Origin: Carallia brachiata
Lineage: Eukaryota > Streptophyta > Magnoliopsida > Malpighiales > Rhizophoraceae
DNA length: 64,000 nt
Assembly (NCBI GenBank): GCA_021464245.1
Contig: JADCRB010000048.1
Location: 1,926,783-1,990,782 of the forward strand
Reading direction: 5' to 3'
Shown here: positions 1-12,249 of the stretch, in pieces
How the letters are laid out: each line of letters starts with the position of its first letter
Position numbering within the stretch: the first letter of the stretch is position 1
Translations under genes and position numbers: made by a program
The notes under the pieces: model-generated
Told to the model about the DNA's origin: nothing
Database searches by the model: none
What the model saw: the letters and a program-made list of their open reading frames with translations, nothing else

Positions 1-2670
1 TTTTAGTTGGAATGCCTTTAAGCATAAGCTTCCGACTAATGATTTGTGTCCATGTCAAATTTGGTCATAAAATATGCTCAAGGTAATCCTCTGACTCTTA
101 AAGTTTTGGGATCCTTTTATATGGTAGGACTAAATCAGAGTGGGAAAGCGCTGTGAATAAATTGTCAAAGTCTCCTAATAAGGACATTCAAGATGTATTG
201 AAGATTAGCTACGATAGCTTGGAGCAGGACCAGAGAAAAATATTTCTTCATGTGGCATGTTTTTTCAAAGGTGAAAGTAAAGATAGTATCATACAAATAC
301 TTTGCAGTTGTGGATTATCGTCAGAAATTGGATTGCGTGTTCTCGTTGATAAGTCGCTTGTTACTATTTCTGGGCATAATGAGTTGAATATGCATGATTT
401 GTTGCAAGAAATGGGTAGGGAAATTACTCACCAAGAATCTGAAGAACCTGGTAAACGTAGCAGATTATGGGATCCAGAAGATATCTATCACGTGTTGATG
501 CAAAAAACTGTAAGACTCTAGATCTTAAAACCATTTTTTTCCTTTACTTTTTTAACATGAAGTAAACAAAATAAATCAACAAGCAATATGTTTTTTACTA
601 AAGTAATCAAATTTAATTGACAGGGAACTAAAGCAATAGAAAGTATATCTTTGGATTTGTCAAAGACAAGAGAGATATGCTTGTGTCCAAATGCTTTCCA
701 AATGATGCCTAACCTTAAATTTCTAAAATTCTATGCCCCTATTGACCATTACGGCCAAGAATACAGAAAGCTGCATCTTTCTCAAGGTCTTGCGTTTCTT
801 ACTGATGAGCTAAGATACCTATACTGGCAACAATACCCATTGCAATCTTTGCCACCCAATTTCCAACCAAAGAATCTTTTTGTGCTGAAGCTGCCTAACA
901 GCAACATTAAACAACTCTGGGATGAAACCAAGGTATTTTGTTTCATTGTAACTGTAGTTCCCTGGATCTAAATGCTGAAGAATTTACAACTAATTAATTG
1001 TATCCATTTCTTTTTTGCTACAGGATCAGAGCACCTTAAAATGATTGCACGATGCCTGATCAAAACTCCGATGACATCACAGATAAAAATCTCATGAATA
1101 TGATATTGGTTGGCTGCTTAAGCTTGGGGAGGTTTCCGTTATTTGTGGACCAATTTCACAGACTTACATGCATAAGGATGATCAATCACAGTGAGCTTAG
1201 GAGTCTTCCAAATAACATAGATTTAGAATCTCTCGATACTCTCGATCTCACTGGCTGCTCGAAACTTGAGACATTCCCAGAGGTCTCGAGGAACATAAGA
1301 TATCTGTATTTAAGTGGGACTGCAATAAAAATATTACCCTCATCAGCAGTTGAGTGCCTCGGCAGACTCGTACAATTACAAATGGAATATTGTGAAAACT
1401 TAGAGAGTCTCCCAAGCAACATTTGGAAGTTACAATCTCTTTGCAAGTTTTCTCTAAGTGGCTGCTCAAAACTGAACAAATTTCCTGAAATTTTGGAGAC
1501 CATGGATAAGTTGAAGGAACTGAACTTATATGGTACAGCCATAAAAGCGTTGCCATTGTCTATTGACAATCTTAAAGAGCTTGAAATATTAAATGTGCTC
1601 GCTTGCAGAAACCTTCATTGTCTTCCAGAAACGCTCAGTAATTTGAAAGCACTTCACCATTTTCCTCTCTCTATCTTTCCAAGACAGGATGAAATATTAC
1701 CACGGAAGTTCTTGGAGGAGCATCCTATGAATGAATATGAAGGTCAAGATTATGGGAACTTTTCATTAGGACCATTGTTAAGTGCCTCGCCCTTGGAATC
1801 GTTACATATACGATTCAGTTTACAGCAGTTACCTACAGACCTTGGATCTTTATCCTCCTTATATGACCTAACATTTAGTGGAAGCAATATTGAGACTATC
1901 TCTGGGAGCATCAAACAGCTTTCTCTCCTGAATTCTCTCACTATAGATGGCTGCCAACTGCTTCATTCCTTACTAGAGCTTCCACCAAGGATATTTTATG
2001 TAATTGCCGAGGGCTGCAGTTCATTGAGAGGAATAAATGCCCTCAAACAGCTACTGTTGGAGTCGAAACACCTTGATCTTGAATTGAACTTATGCAATTG
2101 CTGTAAATTGGACCAAAATGAATGTGGCGCCCTGGCAAATGCAATGTTGAGAAATCGGCACTTCGCCAATCAAGTGCTTAAGGTAACTGTAAGGCCTATC
2201 TCTTGTTCACATTCTTTTTCCTTTTCCTTTTTGACCCCTCATGTAATCATTTTAATCAGGTTTTGGACATCATGAATTGAATTTCTGTGATGCAGGAAGG
2301 TCCTAGGTTACCTTATTTTTGCGCGACTTATCCTGGAAGTGGTATTCCAGGGTGGTTCGAGCATCAAAGTGTGGGACGTTCAGTCAGAATCCAGCTTTCT
2401 TCAAATTGGTTTAATCATAGGCTCCTGGGCTTTGCTCTATGTCTTGTACTTGAGCATGACTTTGCAGCAATACATTCTCGCGCTGTGGGGATGTATTACG
2501 AATGCTGTTTTGGGAATATTTGCGATGATAACTCCGTTGATGTTACCCATGCATTGGCTCGGTTGCCCCTCACATTTTGGGTACCATTGCACCGCTTTGA
2601 CGAAGAGCACGTGGTCTTGTGTTATCCTACGAAGCTTTATGATGAAATAGCTGAAAGAAGCATCGGCTGA
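1..2670 (+). pseudogene. TNL-A: TIR-NBS-LRR receptor gene, 5' end outside window, frameshifted
   Basis: This is the 3' part of a TNL immune receptor. The visible exons, by alignment with the five paralogues in the window, are the end of NB-ARC (1-509), a linker/first-LRR exon (624-932), the main LRR exon (1024-2182) and the C-JID post-LRR exon (2296-2670). The MHD motif reads MHDLLQEMGREI near 390-425 and the C-JID core has YPGSGIPGWFEHQS. Splice sites are GT/AG and phase 0. Against the paralogues there are 1-bp deletions near 47 and 115 in NB-ARC. An A is missing from an A-run near 1040, which puts a TGA in the entry frame of the LRR exon, and no acceptor I tested restores the LRR frame. An A lost near 2655 ends the last exon about 60 codons early. 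The LRR sequence groups with B and D. It is a pseudogene or a copy with consensus errors; the family call is secure. Confidence 0.85.
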
Positions 2671-3694
2671 GTCACTGCGATGTTGCCTTATTCAAGTTCC
2701 CGGAATTGGTTGAATATGATTGGAAAATCAAAAAGTGTGGGGCGACCCCAATATACGCCCAAGAAGAAGAGGACTGCAACGCATTTGAAATTTCCCCGCC
2801 CAAGAAGAGACTGCGACGCGTTTGAAATATCTCCAATATAAACCCAAGAAGAGGATTGCGAAATTTCCAATCGGCGAGCTCTACCGTGGCATTTTATTAT
2901 TATTATTATTTTATTATTTTTATTTTTGCTATATATATGGAGTTATCCTAAGCAAAAAAAATTTATTTGTTTAAAAAAATAATGATGTTTCAATCTCGGT
3001 ACGGGTGTCGGGTACCAAACTTTGCTGTTCCAATCAACAGTGAGGGAGGGATGAGAAAAATATATAGCTTGGAATGGAAGAAACCAATGGGACTAAATTT
3101 GCTTCAGTGGAGTGGAGGCAGAGTCCATTAGTAGAAGTGGCAGCTCTCGGTAAGAGGTGAAATTACCTTCGGCCTCTTCTTTATATTTTTGTTTCCTGTA
3201 GTTTCTTACTGCAAATTGCTCCAAACCTTCCAACGGACAAACATCTGAAAACCGAAGAAAGAACACATCGCCTATCAAAACATTGATTAAAAGTTGCTGC
3301 TTGCTTGCTTGCTTCTAATTAGGAAAAATATAAGTGGACGGGATTTGGTGGACGGAGAATAGACGCAGAAATTTTTTTTGTGCAACTAGATAATTTTTTT
3401 TGTGCAACGAAAAACTAAATTATTGCAACAAATTTTGAAGTATTCTTTTATATATTTTTTCGTTGTAAAAATTAAGAGTCTGGTTACACAAATAAACCAC
3501 CTGATTGCACAAAAAAAATTTTCGATCCATTTTCGGTCCACCTAATCTCGTCCACCTAACGGACTCTTCTAATTAAAATTTTCTTTCTTTTTTTATGGAC
3601 CCGAAACGCTTACACCATAATACATATATTTTGTCCAACTACCAGGCATGACCGAATAATTTTTTTATTTCTGAGCTCACAGGCAAAGGAATCC
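2671..3694. other. 3' flank of TNL-A, conserved with flanks of B and D
   Basis: There is no credible gene here. The stretch starts with the former C-terminal coding sequence (to about 2870), followed by a T/A-rich 3' flank. The same flank follows TNL-B (23305-23960) and TNL-D (47914-48480), including a shared block around GGTACCAAACTTTGC at 3012. It is therefore part of the duplicated unit rather than unique spacer. Confidence 0.6.
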
Positions 3695-3728
3695 GTGGCG
3701 GTGCTGACAATCTCAGAGTTGGTCCGCC

Positions 3729-4990
3729 GTGCTCGGCGTCTTGCCGCTACTTCCCCTCTCGTTTGCTCTGCCAGCCGTCCGAACTCCCCTTCTTCAAAAT
3801 CAGATCAAGGAGCCCGAACCCAACCACCGCGGCTTGGTGGTTCTACCAGCAAGAAGAACACCAAAATCCTCACTCCTGTGGGCCACCCCGGCGACCCTCA
3901 TCGGAACCCTTACTCTACCGCCCGAAGCGCTAAAATGCCCAAACGAGAGTTGCTTTCAGTTCTCAGACGGCTCATCCACCGTTTGCTACGATGTAAACAT
4001 TCGATGCGTGGCAGCTGTCAAGGCTGTTGTCTCGCGGGAGCATCTTGTTAAATTTGAGTAAAAAATTTTACCCAAAATGAACATGATTTGTAGATGTCTT
4101 GTTATCTAATTCTGTATTTTGGTGAACTGGCTGGGTCTACGCAGTCATCAGCTTTGATGAAAACTTATGCAGTTTTTCAATGAACAATTGAATGCACTGC
4201 CCAGAAAATTTATGAAGAGTTGAAATGATAATTAGATCTTTTGGGGGCAGCTTCCCAGATTGGAGATATAACGCAGAGCAATTTGTGAAGAGACATCTTG
4301 ACAAAGTAGTTGTGCACCGTAAGTTGTCTCAATTCTTGATAATCAAATGGGGTGTTGCATGATTTTAAAATTTTTCAGCAATGTATAGCAGCATCCGGTG
4401 TTCTCTGATTTTCAGCAACGTAGAACAAAAATGTGTGTGAGTTGATTGATGTTTTTTCATTTTGTTGCCTGCATATCACTTACCTAGTCTGTCTTTTGAA
4501 GAGTCCACTGCTTGGAGGGTCCTTTATTAGATAGGATAGTATTATATTGCCTGGTATTGCTTAAACATAGTGCCTCACACTTGTGTACAAAAGTATGTAT
4601 GCATATTTCAGATATGTTTTCTGCATGGATAATCATTTGCCAACAGTTGAACAAGGTAGTTCTTGATATAACATTTTGGGAGCAGGCAAAGAATGCAACT
4701 CTTCAAAATTGACATTTGATGGTGTTGATTTGATGGGTGAGAGGCTAGCTGAAGAGGTATATTTGGCCTTCACGTCTTTGCTGTCTTCCTAGGCATGCTA
4801 TGCTTGCTGTTGTCTAATTTTCTGTTCCAATGGTCCTCCCTCAATTTTCATGAAGTCTCCAGTGACCGTTGTTTTGATTTAGGTATTGGCAGTTGTGAGA
4901 CGTAGACCTGAGGTGCAGATGATCTCCTTTGTGGCCCATTCATTTGGCAGCCTAATTACTAGGTATGCCATTGCGAGGTTGTATAAAAAA
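3729..4990 (+). pseudogene. DUF676-type alpha/beta-hydrolase (lipase-like) copy 1, broken
   Basis: Four exon-like blocks fit a plant DUF676 putative lipase. Block A (3729 to about 4050) ends in VSREHLV. Block B (4251-4318) encodes DWRYNAEQFVKRHLDKVVVH. Block C (4686-4756) encodes LTFDGVDLMGERLAEE. Block D (4883 to about 4985) encodes VRRRPEVQMISFVAHSFGS and then RYAIARLY. B, C and D have matching splice phases and GT/AG borders. The serine in AHSFGS sits where the family has its nucleophile elbow, usually AHSLGG, so the last glycine is replaced. Block A lacks the conserved IMVNGLLG segment and its donor site, which copy 2 keeps, so this copy cannot splice normally. The C-terminal half of the family is not found downstream. 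The family is known from memory of plant homologues; a profile search would settle it. Confidence 0.55.
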
Positions 4991-6424
4991 AAAAACCGAA
5001 GATTGTCTTCTAGAAACATGTCCTTTTCAAAATTTTCTATGAGAACCAAGTGTGAATAAACAAAAAATTCTTTTTCTGAAGGCAACACAAATTGACTATA
5101 CCATCACTTTACCCAAAATTCCACATTTGTGAAATTGCTTCCTAAAGAGTGCATTTTGGACATTGGGGTGTGTTTTTGTAATTCAAATTGAGTGACAAGG
5201 ATTTCAATTTTTTTTTTTTGAAAGTTTTGTTGTCTTAGTTCTGAAGATCTTCGAATTATTCAGATCTGAACGACTGGCTGGCCATCAAGGCTTAGACATC
5301 TGTACGCCAATAGAACCGCGTTGAGTTCGAAGTCCCTTGCACTTTCCTATGCTTTGCTGGTTCACTCGATCTTGTTTACCATTTCTACGGTTATATAAAA
5401 TAATCTGCCTTCTGCATATTTTCGTTTCACATTTGCGTTGGCACGCGTGTAGATGAAATGGGGTTTGGGTCAACATAAAAAATTGAGGATTAGATGGCAG
5501 CGGGGAAAGAAACCGGAAAAAATGAGCAAAACCCCCCATAGATCAAGGCCAATTAGTACCTGTACAAATTAGCACTCGTCTGGTCTTCTGAGTCGTTGCG
5601 TCAATATTAAAATATAATAGCAGCAGGCAGGTCAGCCATTACATAGAAATTAAACTCCCCTGATGACATATGTGCTCGCAGCATGACATATCAGGATAGG
5701 ATTCTGAACTCGGTCACAGACTAGAAGCACATTTTGCCACTTCTTGCCCATTAGCTTTTTTGTTCGTTTAATAAAATGAAAACAAACATATGGTCGTTAG
5801 ATTGCATAGTTTTAGGGGATTTATGGGAGAGGAGCCAACTAACCTAAATTATGACTTGGAATTCTTGTTCCTTCACCTAAAAAGTCCATGTTTGCATGCA
5901 TAGCTTCTTCAATGTTCAAGGTCCCTGTATTGAAAATTCAAGAAGAAGCTGCGTTGGACCTGGTTTTCACAGTGAATTCACCAGCAAGGGATTGCTGTTT
6001 TTTGTTTCATGTAATGACTTGATTAGCTTGTAATTGGTGATTTTTGTTAGTTTTAATACAAGCAACCAGTTTAGTTTTTATTTGTAATAAATTATGGGAT
6101 GTTATGGCTGTGATGACAGCAAAATCTGATAGTTTTGAAGTTGGTGGACAGTACATTGTCCTCTACGTAAGGCAATATGATAGTTGTTTTACTTAGGTTG
6201 AATTTTAGACTAGGGCAAAGAAGTCTTTTTTGTATCATTGCTGTGCTAAACTTTGTACGAACATCCTTCTATAAGGGAATTGTTTACATATGAAAAAGGT
6301 TGAACTTTAAAAGAAAAGAAATTCTCTCTTTCTCTGTTCGTTTTTCTGCTTTCTGCTTTTTGCTTTTTGCTGCATTTTTTCTCTTCTTCTCGGATTCCTT
6401 TTGATTACTCAAGAGACTAACAGT
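4991..6424. other. Spacer, paralogous to about 49.8-51.84 kb
   Basis: No supported gene. The sequence is collinear with 49830-51840 in the unit after TNL-D, with small indels. Short ORFs here are not conserved in frame between the two copies. The Copia element begins at the right edge. Confidence 0.5.
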
Positions 6425-6429
6425 CCAAC

Positions 6430-7221
6430 TGTGGGGTCAACCCCAAATAAAGAAAGAATAAATAAATGGAAGAAAGAGAGTGAGTGGGAAACAAAAGAGA
6501 GAGAGTGTAAGAAAAGAGAGGAAAGAGAAAGAATAAAATAAGAAGAAAAAGAAAGATAAGAAGAAAAAAGGAAGTGGCTGTCGTGTGATAGGAAGAGAGA
6601 GAAAACAAAAATTGAAAAAACAGAAGAGAGAAGGAGGAGCTCGGGGAAGAAGAAGAGGAAGAAGAAAGGGAGCCATTCCAGAAGATCCAACGGTGGATTT
6701 TTTGCTCCGATCGAGCCCATTTTTCAGTATGTTCATCCTGGGAACGTGCTCTACACATCCAACGGTTCAGATCTTCCATTAGTCCCTCCGGGTTCTACTG
6801 TAGTTCCACCATTTGGTGAGATTGTTCTCGTTTTCTGGTAGCATATCGTCTGTGTGATGATATTGTAGAGAATTGGTGAACCAAGAATGTGTTTCTTGAT
6901 GAATTTCTAGTACGTATAGGTGAACTCTGGTTGTGTACTGGAAAGACTGTACTGTGATCCCATTACATAGTGGAAGTTTTGCTGGACTAGCGTCCCGTGG
7001 TTTTTCTCTCCATATCGGGGAGTTTTCCACGTAAAAATTCTGGTGTCTCGATATTATTATTTTTCTGCTGATTATTTGCTTGGTTGGTGATTGTTGGTAC
7101 TGGTGAAATTAGTCCTGTCTATTTATTAATCCGTAGGGAAAGAGGACAGATCCGGGACCGGGGCCTGTTTGGTTGCTGTGTTGATATCAGTAATTATTGT
7201 GATCATATCCTTTCCCCAACA
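6430..7221 (+). repeat. 5' LTR of Copia element (792 bp)
   Basis: Starts TG and ends CA and matches 11263-12055. The first 350 bp are strikingly purine-rich on + (GA-repeats), which creates long serine/leucine/phenylalanine-rich ORFs on the other strand that should not be taken as genes. Confidence 0.95.
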
Positions 7222-7222
7222 G

Positions 7223-7234
7223 TGGTATCAGAGC
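7223..7234 (+). other. Primer-binding site of Copia element
   Basis: TGGTATCAGAGC lies one base after the 5' LTR. It is complementary to the 3' end of plant initiator-methionine tRNA, the usual primer for minus-strand synthesis in plant Copia elements. Confidence 0.9.
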
Positions 7235-7282
7235 TTTGGGTTCTGTGTTTGGGATTAATTAAATGGAAGAAGTAGTACCAGC

Positions 7283-8287
7283 ATGTTTAAATTGACAGCC
7301 TCCAATTATTCGATATGGAAGCCGAGGATGGAGGATATTCTCTTTTGTAGGGATTTGTATGACCCTATAGAAGGAGATAAAGCCAAACCAACAGACAAGG
7401 ACGAGAAAGAATGGGAGAGACTGAACAGAAAAACTGTCGGTATGATTCGGCAATGGATTGATAACAGTGTGTTTCACCATGTGTCTCAGGAGACTAATGC
7501 GAAGGTCTTGTGGGATAAATTGGCCAGTTTGTATGAACGGAAGACAGCTCAGAATAAAGTCTTTCTTGTCAAAAGACTTGTGAATATGAGGTACCGGATG
7601 GTAACAGTATGGCTGAGCACTTGAACAACTTCCAAGATCTGGTGAATCAGTTGACAAAAATGGGGATCTCACTAGATGATGAATTGCAAGCCTGCATTCT
7701 TCTAGGTACATTACCTGATACCTGGGAGACATTGGTGGTAGCACTTAACAATTCAGCTCCTAATGGCAAGCTCTTGATGCTTCCAGTGAAAGAGAGTTTG
7801 TTCAATGAAGAGACCAGAAGGAAAGAGCAGGGATTCACTTCTCATTCCGAGGCACTTGTTGTAGAGAGACGGGATAATCAGAGACAAGGAAGGAGTGAGA
7901 ACAAGAAACTCCAACAATCCTGATAACCGTGACAAGTCAAGAGGCAAGTCTAAGTCTCGGAAGTCAATGAGATGCTATTATTGTGGAAAGCTCGGACATG
8001 GCATAAAGGAGTGCAGAAAATTCAAAAGAAATCAGTCAAGAGACCGAGGTGAAGAGAAGAAAGAAGATGCAAATACAGTTGCAGCTACATCTGATGGGGA
8101 TGTTTCTATTGTGGTCAGTGATGAGTGTTGCATTAATTTCACATCCCAGGATTGCACTTGGGTAATTGATTCAGCGGCTACATACCATTGCACGTCTCAG
8201 AGAGAGTTCTTCACATCTTATCATGGTGGCAGTTATGGCCATGTTAAGATGGGAAATGGGGCAGTGTCCAATTGTTGGCATTGGTAG
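7283..8287 (+). pseudogene. Copia gag and protease region, frameshifted
   Basis: The gag start region reads LTASNYSIWKPRMEDIL from about 7283, typical of Copia gag (UBN2/DUF4219-like). The frame changes near 7600 and again near 7900. The CCHC zinc knuckle CYYCGKLGHGIKEC lies at about 7975-8017. The aspartic protease active site follows as WVIDSAATYHCTS near 8158-8196; the usual third residue of the D-S-G triad is alanine here. The frame is lost again near 8285. In an intact element this would be the N-terminal part of one gag-pol polyprotein for particle formation. With at least three frameshifts it cannot be made as one chain. Confidence 0.85.
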
Positions 8288-8494
8288 TATGCTTGGAAAC
8301 CAACACTGGCTGCAAGTTGATCCTTACTGATGTGAGGCATATTCCAGATGTACGACTCAATTTGATATCCACCGGTGTTCTTGATGATGAGGGCTATGTC
8401 AGTGAATTCCGCATGGCAAGTGGAAGTTGAGCCGAGGTAATCTCCTGATTGCAAAAGGGAAGAAAGACTCTCTGTACAGGACAGAGGCCAAATT

Positions 8495-11252
8495 GTGCAA
8501 GGGGGAGTTGAATGCATTGGTGACTCCTCAGTTGAGTTATGGCATCAGCGGCTTGGTCACTTGAGCGAGAAGGGACTAGACATTCTCACCAAAAGGAAAG
8601 TCATTCCTTTGTCTGGTACAACCCTTAAAACTTGTGCTCATTGCTTAGCAGGCAAACAACATAGAGTTGCATTTCAGCGATCTGTTTCACATAGGAGATC
8701 ACATGTTCTTGATTTGGTTCATACTGATGTTTGCTCCATGGGTGATAGATCTCTTGGTGGTGCATTGTATTTTGTTACTTTTATTGATGATCATTCCAGG
8801 AAGGTGTGGACTTTTCCGCTAAAGTCCAAGGATCAGGTACTTGATGTATTCCGACACTTCCATGCTAGTGTTGAGAGAGAAACAGGGCAGAAGTTGAAAG
8901 CTGTCAGAGCAGACAACGGTGGTGAGTACCGAAGGTCCGTTTGAGCAGTATTGCAGAGAACATGGCATCAAACTTGAGAAGACGGTTCCCAAGACTCCAC
9001 AGCAGAATGGAGTAGCAGAAAGAATGAACCGGACTATAGTTGAGAGGATCAGATGCATGCTCTCTCATGCTAAACTTCCTAAATCCTTTTGGGCTGAGGC
9101 AATGAGAACTGCAGTCGACTTAATCAACCTTTCTCCTTCAGTTCCTCTTGATGGAGAGGTACCCGAGAAGGTGTGGCAGGGGAAAGATGTTTCGTATGAT
9201 CATTTGAGAGTGTTTGGCTGCAAGGCATTTGTTCACATTCCGAAAGATGAGAGGTCTAAGCTTGATGGGAAGTCAAAGCAGTGTATCTTCCTGGGTTATG
9301 GGCATGAGGAATTTGGCTACAGGCTATGGGATCCAGTGGACAAGAAAGTTGTCAGAAGCAGAGATGTGGTATTCATTGAAGATGAGTTCTCTGGGGATCC
9401 TGAAAAGGCTCAGAATGCACAGTCAGAGATCAGAGACATTATTAATGCCAAGGGGAAACAACCTTCCACCACCCATGATGCACATGAGGTAGATGCTCAA
9501 GAGGCAGATGATGCTACACCCGATGCATCTACACTTGGTGATCATGATGTTGAAGATGTGCAACCAGTACAGATTTCACAGGCACCAGCAGTGGCACCGC
9601 AGGAAGTGAGGAGATCTTCTAGGCCACGTGTACCTTCGGTGAAGTATTCTCCTACTGAGTTTTTGTTGCTTACAGATGGGGGAGAGCCTGATAGTTATGA
9701 AGAAGCCAGCTCTGGTGAGCATAAAAGAGAGTGGTTGAAAGCCATGCAAGAAGAGATGAGTTCCTTGCATGAGAATCACACATTTGACTTGGTGAAGCTG
9801 CCTAAAGGCAAGAGAGCACTCAAAAACAAATGGGTGTTCAAGCTGAAGACAGTTGAAAGTAGTTCGCAACCAAGGTACAAGGCAAGATTGGTTGTGAAGG
9901 GCTTTGAGCAGAAGAAAGGCATTGATTTTGAAGAGATCTTCTCTCCAGTGGTCAAGATGTCTTCGATCCGGGTTGTCCTCGGTTTAGCAGCCAAGCTAAA
10001 TTTAGAGATTGAACAGCTCGATGTGAAGACTGCATTTCTCCATGGTGACTTAGAAGAGGAGATCTACATGGAACAACCTGAGGGTTTTCTAGCTAAGGGA
10101 AAAGAGCAGCTAGTGTGCAGGTTGAAGAAAAGTCTCTATGGGCTCAAGCAGGCACCCAGACAATGGTACAAGAAGTTTGATTCCTTCATGGAAGATCATG
10201 GCTACAGTAAGACTACTTCTGACCATTGTGTGTTTGTGAAAAGATTTCCTGATGATGATTTTATTATTCTCCTGCTGTATGTGGATGATATGTTGATTCT
10301 TGGTCGTGACACCAAGAAGATTGCTAGCTTGAAAGGAGAGTTGAGCAAGTCTTTTGCCATGAAAGATTTGGGACCGGCAAAACAGATTCTTGGTATGAGA
10401 ATCATTCGGGACAGGAAGAATGAGAAGCTTTGGTTATCTCAGGAGAGATATATCGAAAAGGTCCTTGAAAAGTTCAACATGAGCAAGGCAAAACCGGTTA
10501 GTACTCCACTCGCAGGTCACTTCAAACTAAGTGTGAGACAGTGTCCTAAAGTATTGAGGAAGAGGAAGAGATGAAAAAGATTCCTTATGCATCCGCCGTG
10601 GGTAGTTGATGTATGCCATGGTGTGCACGAGGCCGGATATTGCTCATGCAGTTGGCGTTGTTAGTCGGTTTCTTCCAACCCCGGGAAAGAGCATTGGTCA
10701 GCTGTTAAATGGATACTCAGGTATCTCAGAGGCACCTCCAGATTCTGTTTATGTTTTGGTGATAGTGATCCTGTATTGGATGGATATACAGATGCAGATA
10801 TGGCAGGTGACATTGATTCCAGGAAGTCCACTTCCGGATATTTGATGACTTTTTCAGGGGGAGCTGTGTCATGGCAATCCAAATTGCAAAAGTGTGTTGC
10901 ATTGTCCACTACTGAAGCAGAGTACATAGCGGCAACAGAAGCCAGCAAAGAGCTGCTATGGTTGAAAAAGTTCCTACAGGAACTTGGTTTTGAGCAGGAG
11001 GAGTATACTCTCTATTGTGACAGTCAGAGTGCCATTCACCTTTCTAAGAACCCTGCATTTCACTCGAGATCCAAACATGTTGATGTGAGATATCATTGGA
11101 TTCGAGATGCCTTGGAGATGAAGCAATTCAACCTTGAGAAGATCCATACTGACGAGAATGGTTCAGATATGATGACTAAAGCTTTGTCTACCGAGAAGTT
11201 TTCTTACTGCAGGAAGACGGCAGGTATGACCCAACTCCCTATTTGGGCTTGA
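8495..11252 (+). pseudogene. Copia pol: integrase, reverse transcriptase, RNase H, frameshifted
   Basis: The pre-integrase HHCC zinc region (HQRLGHLSEKG, then CAHCLAGKQ) begins near 8535. The integrase core follows with DLVHTDVCS, FVTFIDDHSRK and VRADNGGEY, which supply the D,D,E catalytic pattern, and a frameshift occurs near 8935. Reverse transcriptase spans about 9700-10500, with LYVDDMLILG as the YxDD active site near 10275. The frame breaks near 10540-10610 and again near 10700. RNase H follows (DADMAGDIDSRKSTSGY, then STTEAEYIA) from about 10776 to the stop at 11250-11252. The order integrase-RT-RNase H defines Copia. The protein would act in cytoplasmic particles and in integration in the nucleus. 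Confidence 0.9.
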
Positions 11253-11262
11253 GGGGGAGAAT
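11249..11262 (+). other. Polypurine tract of Copia element
   Basis: TTGAGGGGGAGAAT lies directly before the 3' LTR at 11263, the expected position for the plus-strand primer. Confidence 0.8.
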
Positions 11263-12055
11263 TGTGGGGTCAACCCCAAATAAAGAAAGAATAAATAAAT
11301 GGAAGAAAGAGAGTGAGTGGGAGACAAAAGAGAGAGAGTGTAAGAAAAGAGAGGAAAGAGAAAGAATAAAATAAGAAGAAAAAGAAAGATAAGAAGAAAA
11401 AAGGAAGTGGCTGTCGTGTGATAGGAAGAGAGAGAAAACAAAAATAAAAAAACCAGAAGAGAGAAGGAGGAGCTCGGGGAAGAAGAAGAGGAAGAAGAAA
11501 GGAGCCATTCCAGAAGATCCAACGGTGGATTTTGCTCCGATCGAGCCCATTTTTCAGTATGTTCATCCTGGGAACGTGCTCTACACATCCAACGGTTCAG
11601 ATCTTCCATTAGTCCCTCCGGGTTCTACTGTAGTTCCACCATTTGGTGAGATTGTTCTCGTTTTCTGGTAGCATATCGTCTGTGTGATGATATTGTAGAG
11701 AATTGGTGAACCAAGAATGTGTTTCTTGATGAATTTCTAGTACGTATAGGTGAACTCTGGTTGTGTACTGGAAAGACTGTACTGTGATCCCATTACATAG
11801 TGGAAGTTTTGCTGGACTAGCGTCCCGTGGTTTTTCTCTCCATATCGGGGAGTTTTCCACGTAAAAATTCTGGTGTCTCGATATTATTATTTTTCTGCTG
11901 ATTATTACTGCTTGGTTGGTGATTGTTGGTACTGGTGAAATTAGTATCTTGTCTATTTATTAATCCGTAGGGAAAGAGGACAGATCCGGGACCGGGGCCT
12001 GTTTGGTTGTTGTGTTGATATCAGTAATTATTGTGATCATATCCTTTCCCCAACA
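11263..12055 (+). repeat. 3' LTR of Copia element (793 bp)
   Basis: Direct repeat of 6430-7221 with about ten small differences by eye, for example a shorter T-run in the GGATTTTGCTCC region near 11530. It is followed by CCAAC, the second copy of the target duplication. Confidence 0.95.
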
Positions 12056-12249
12056 CCAACCACCTTCGTTTACACCAAAGTTCAAACCTTATTAACCTCC
12101 TCAGTGTCTAAGCAATAACACCCATTACAAGTACCTTTGGAAAAAAAAAATTGTGAGTGTTAACTACAGTACATTATTACAAATTTTTCAGTGTGTGCAG
12201 AATGTTTAAACCATTAAAAAAAAATTCCCCCAAAAAAATTGGCAAAACA

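Larger units (their letters stand above)
6425..12060 (+). mobile_element. Copia-type LTR retrotransposon with 5-bp TSD
   Basis: A complete but decayed Copia element runs from 6430 to 12055, flanked by the target duplication CCAAC (6425-6429 and 12056-12060). Both LTRs begin TGTGGGGTCAACC and end CCCCAACA. A primer-binding site matching the initiator-methionine tRNA, TGGTATCAGAGC, sits at 7223-7234. A purine-rich tract precedes the 3' LTR. Domain order is gag with a CCHC knuckle, protease, integrase, reverse transcriptase and RNase H. Integrase lying before RT makes this Copia rather than Gypsy; the style resembles the Tnt1/Tork group. The paralogous spacer at 51828-51855 lacks the element. 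By eye the LTRs differ at roughly ten positions over about 790 bp, suggesting a fairly young insertion, yet the internal region has several frameshifts. Confidence 0.95.

Noticed and set aside
1186..1569. Minus-strand ORFs opposite LRR exons (also opposite 21579-22040, 37015-37599 and 57580-58119)
   Set aside because: They recur opposite the same LRR codons in every TNL and read as shadows of the leucine-rich frame.
6409..6779. Several overlapping minus-strand ORFs rich in Ser/Leu/Phe (also at 11163-11609)
   Set aside because: They are the reverse of GA-rich LTR sequence, present in both LTRs, with frames that change between the copies. They are composition artefacts.
7223..7234. tRNA-like word TGGTATCAGAGC (also at 42197-42208 on the minus strand)
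   Set aside because: Only the 12-base primer complement is present next to an LTR. It is a primer-binding site, not a tRNA gene.
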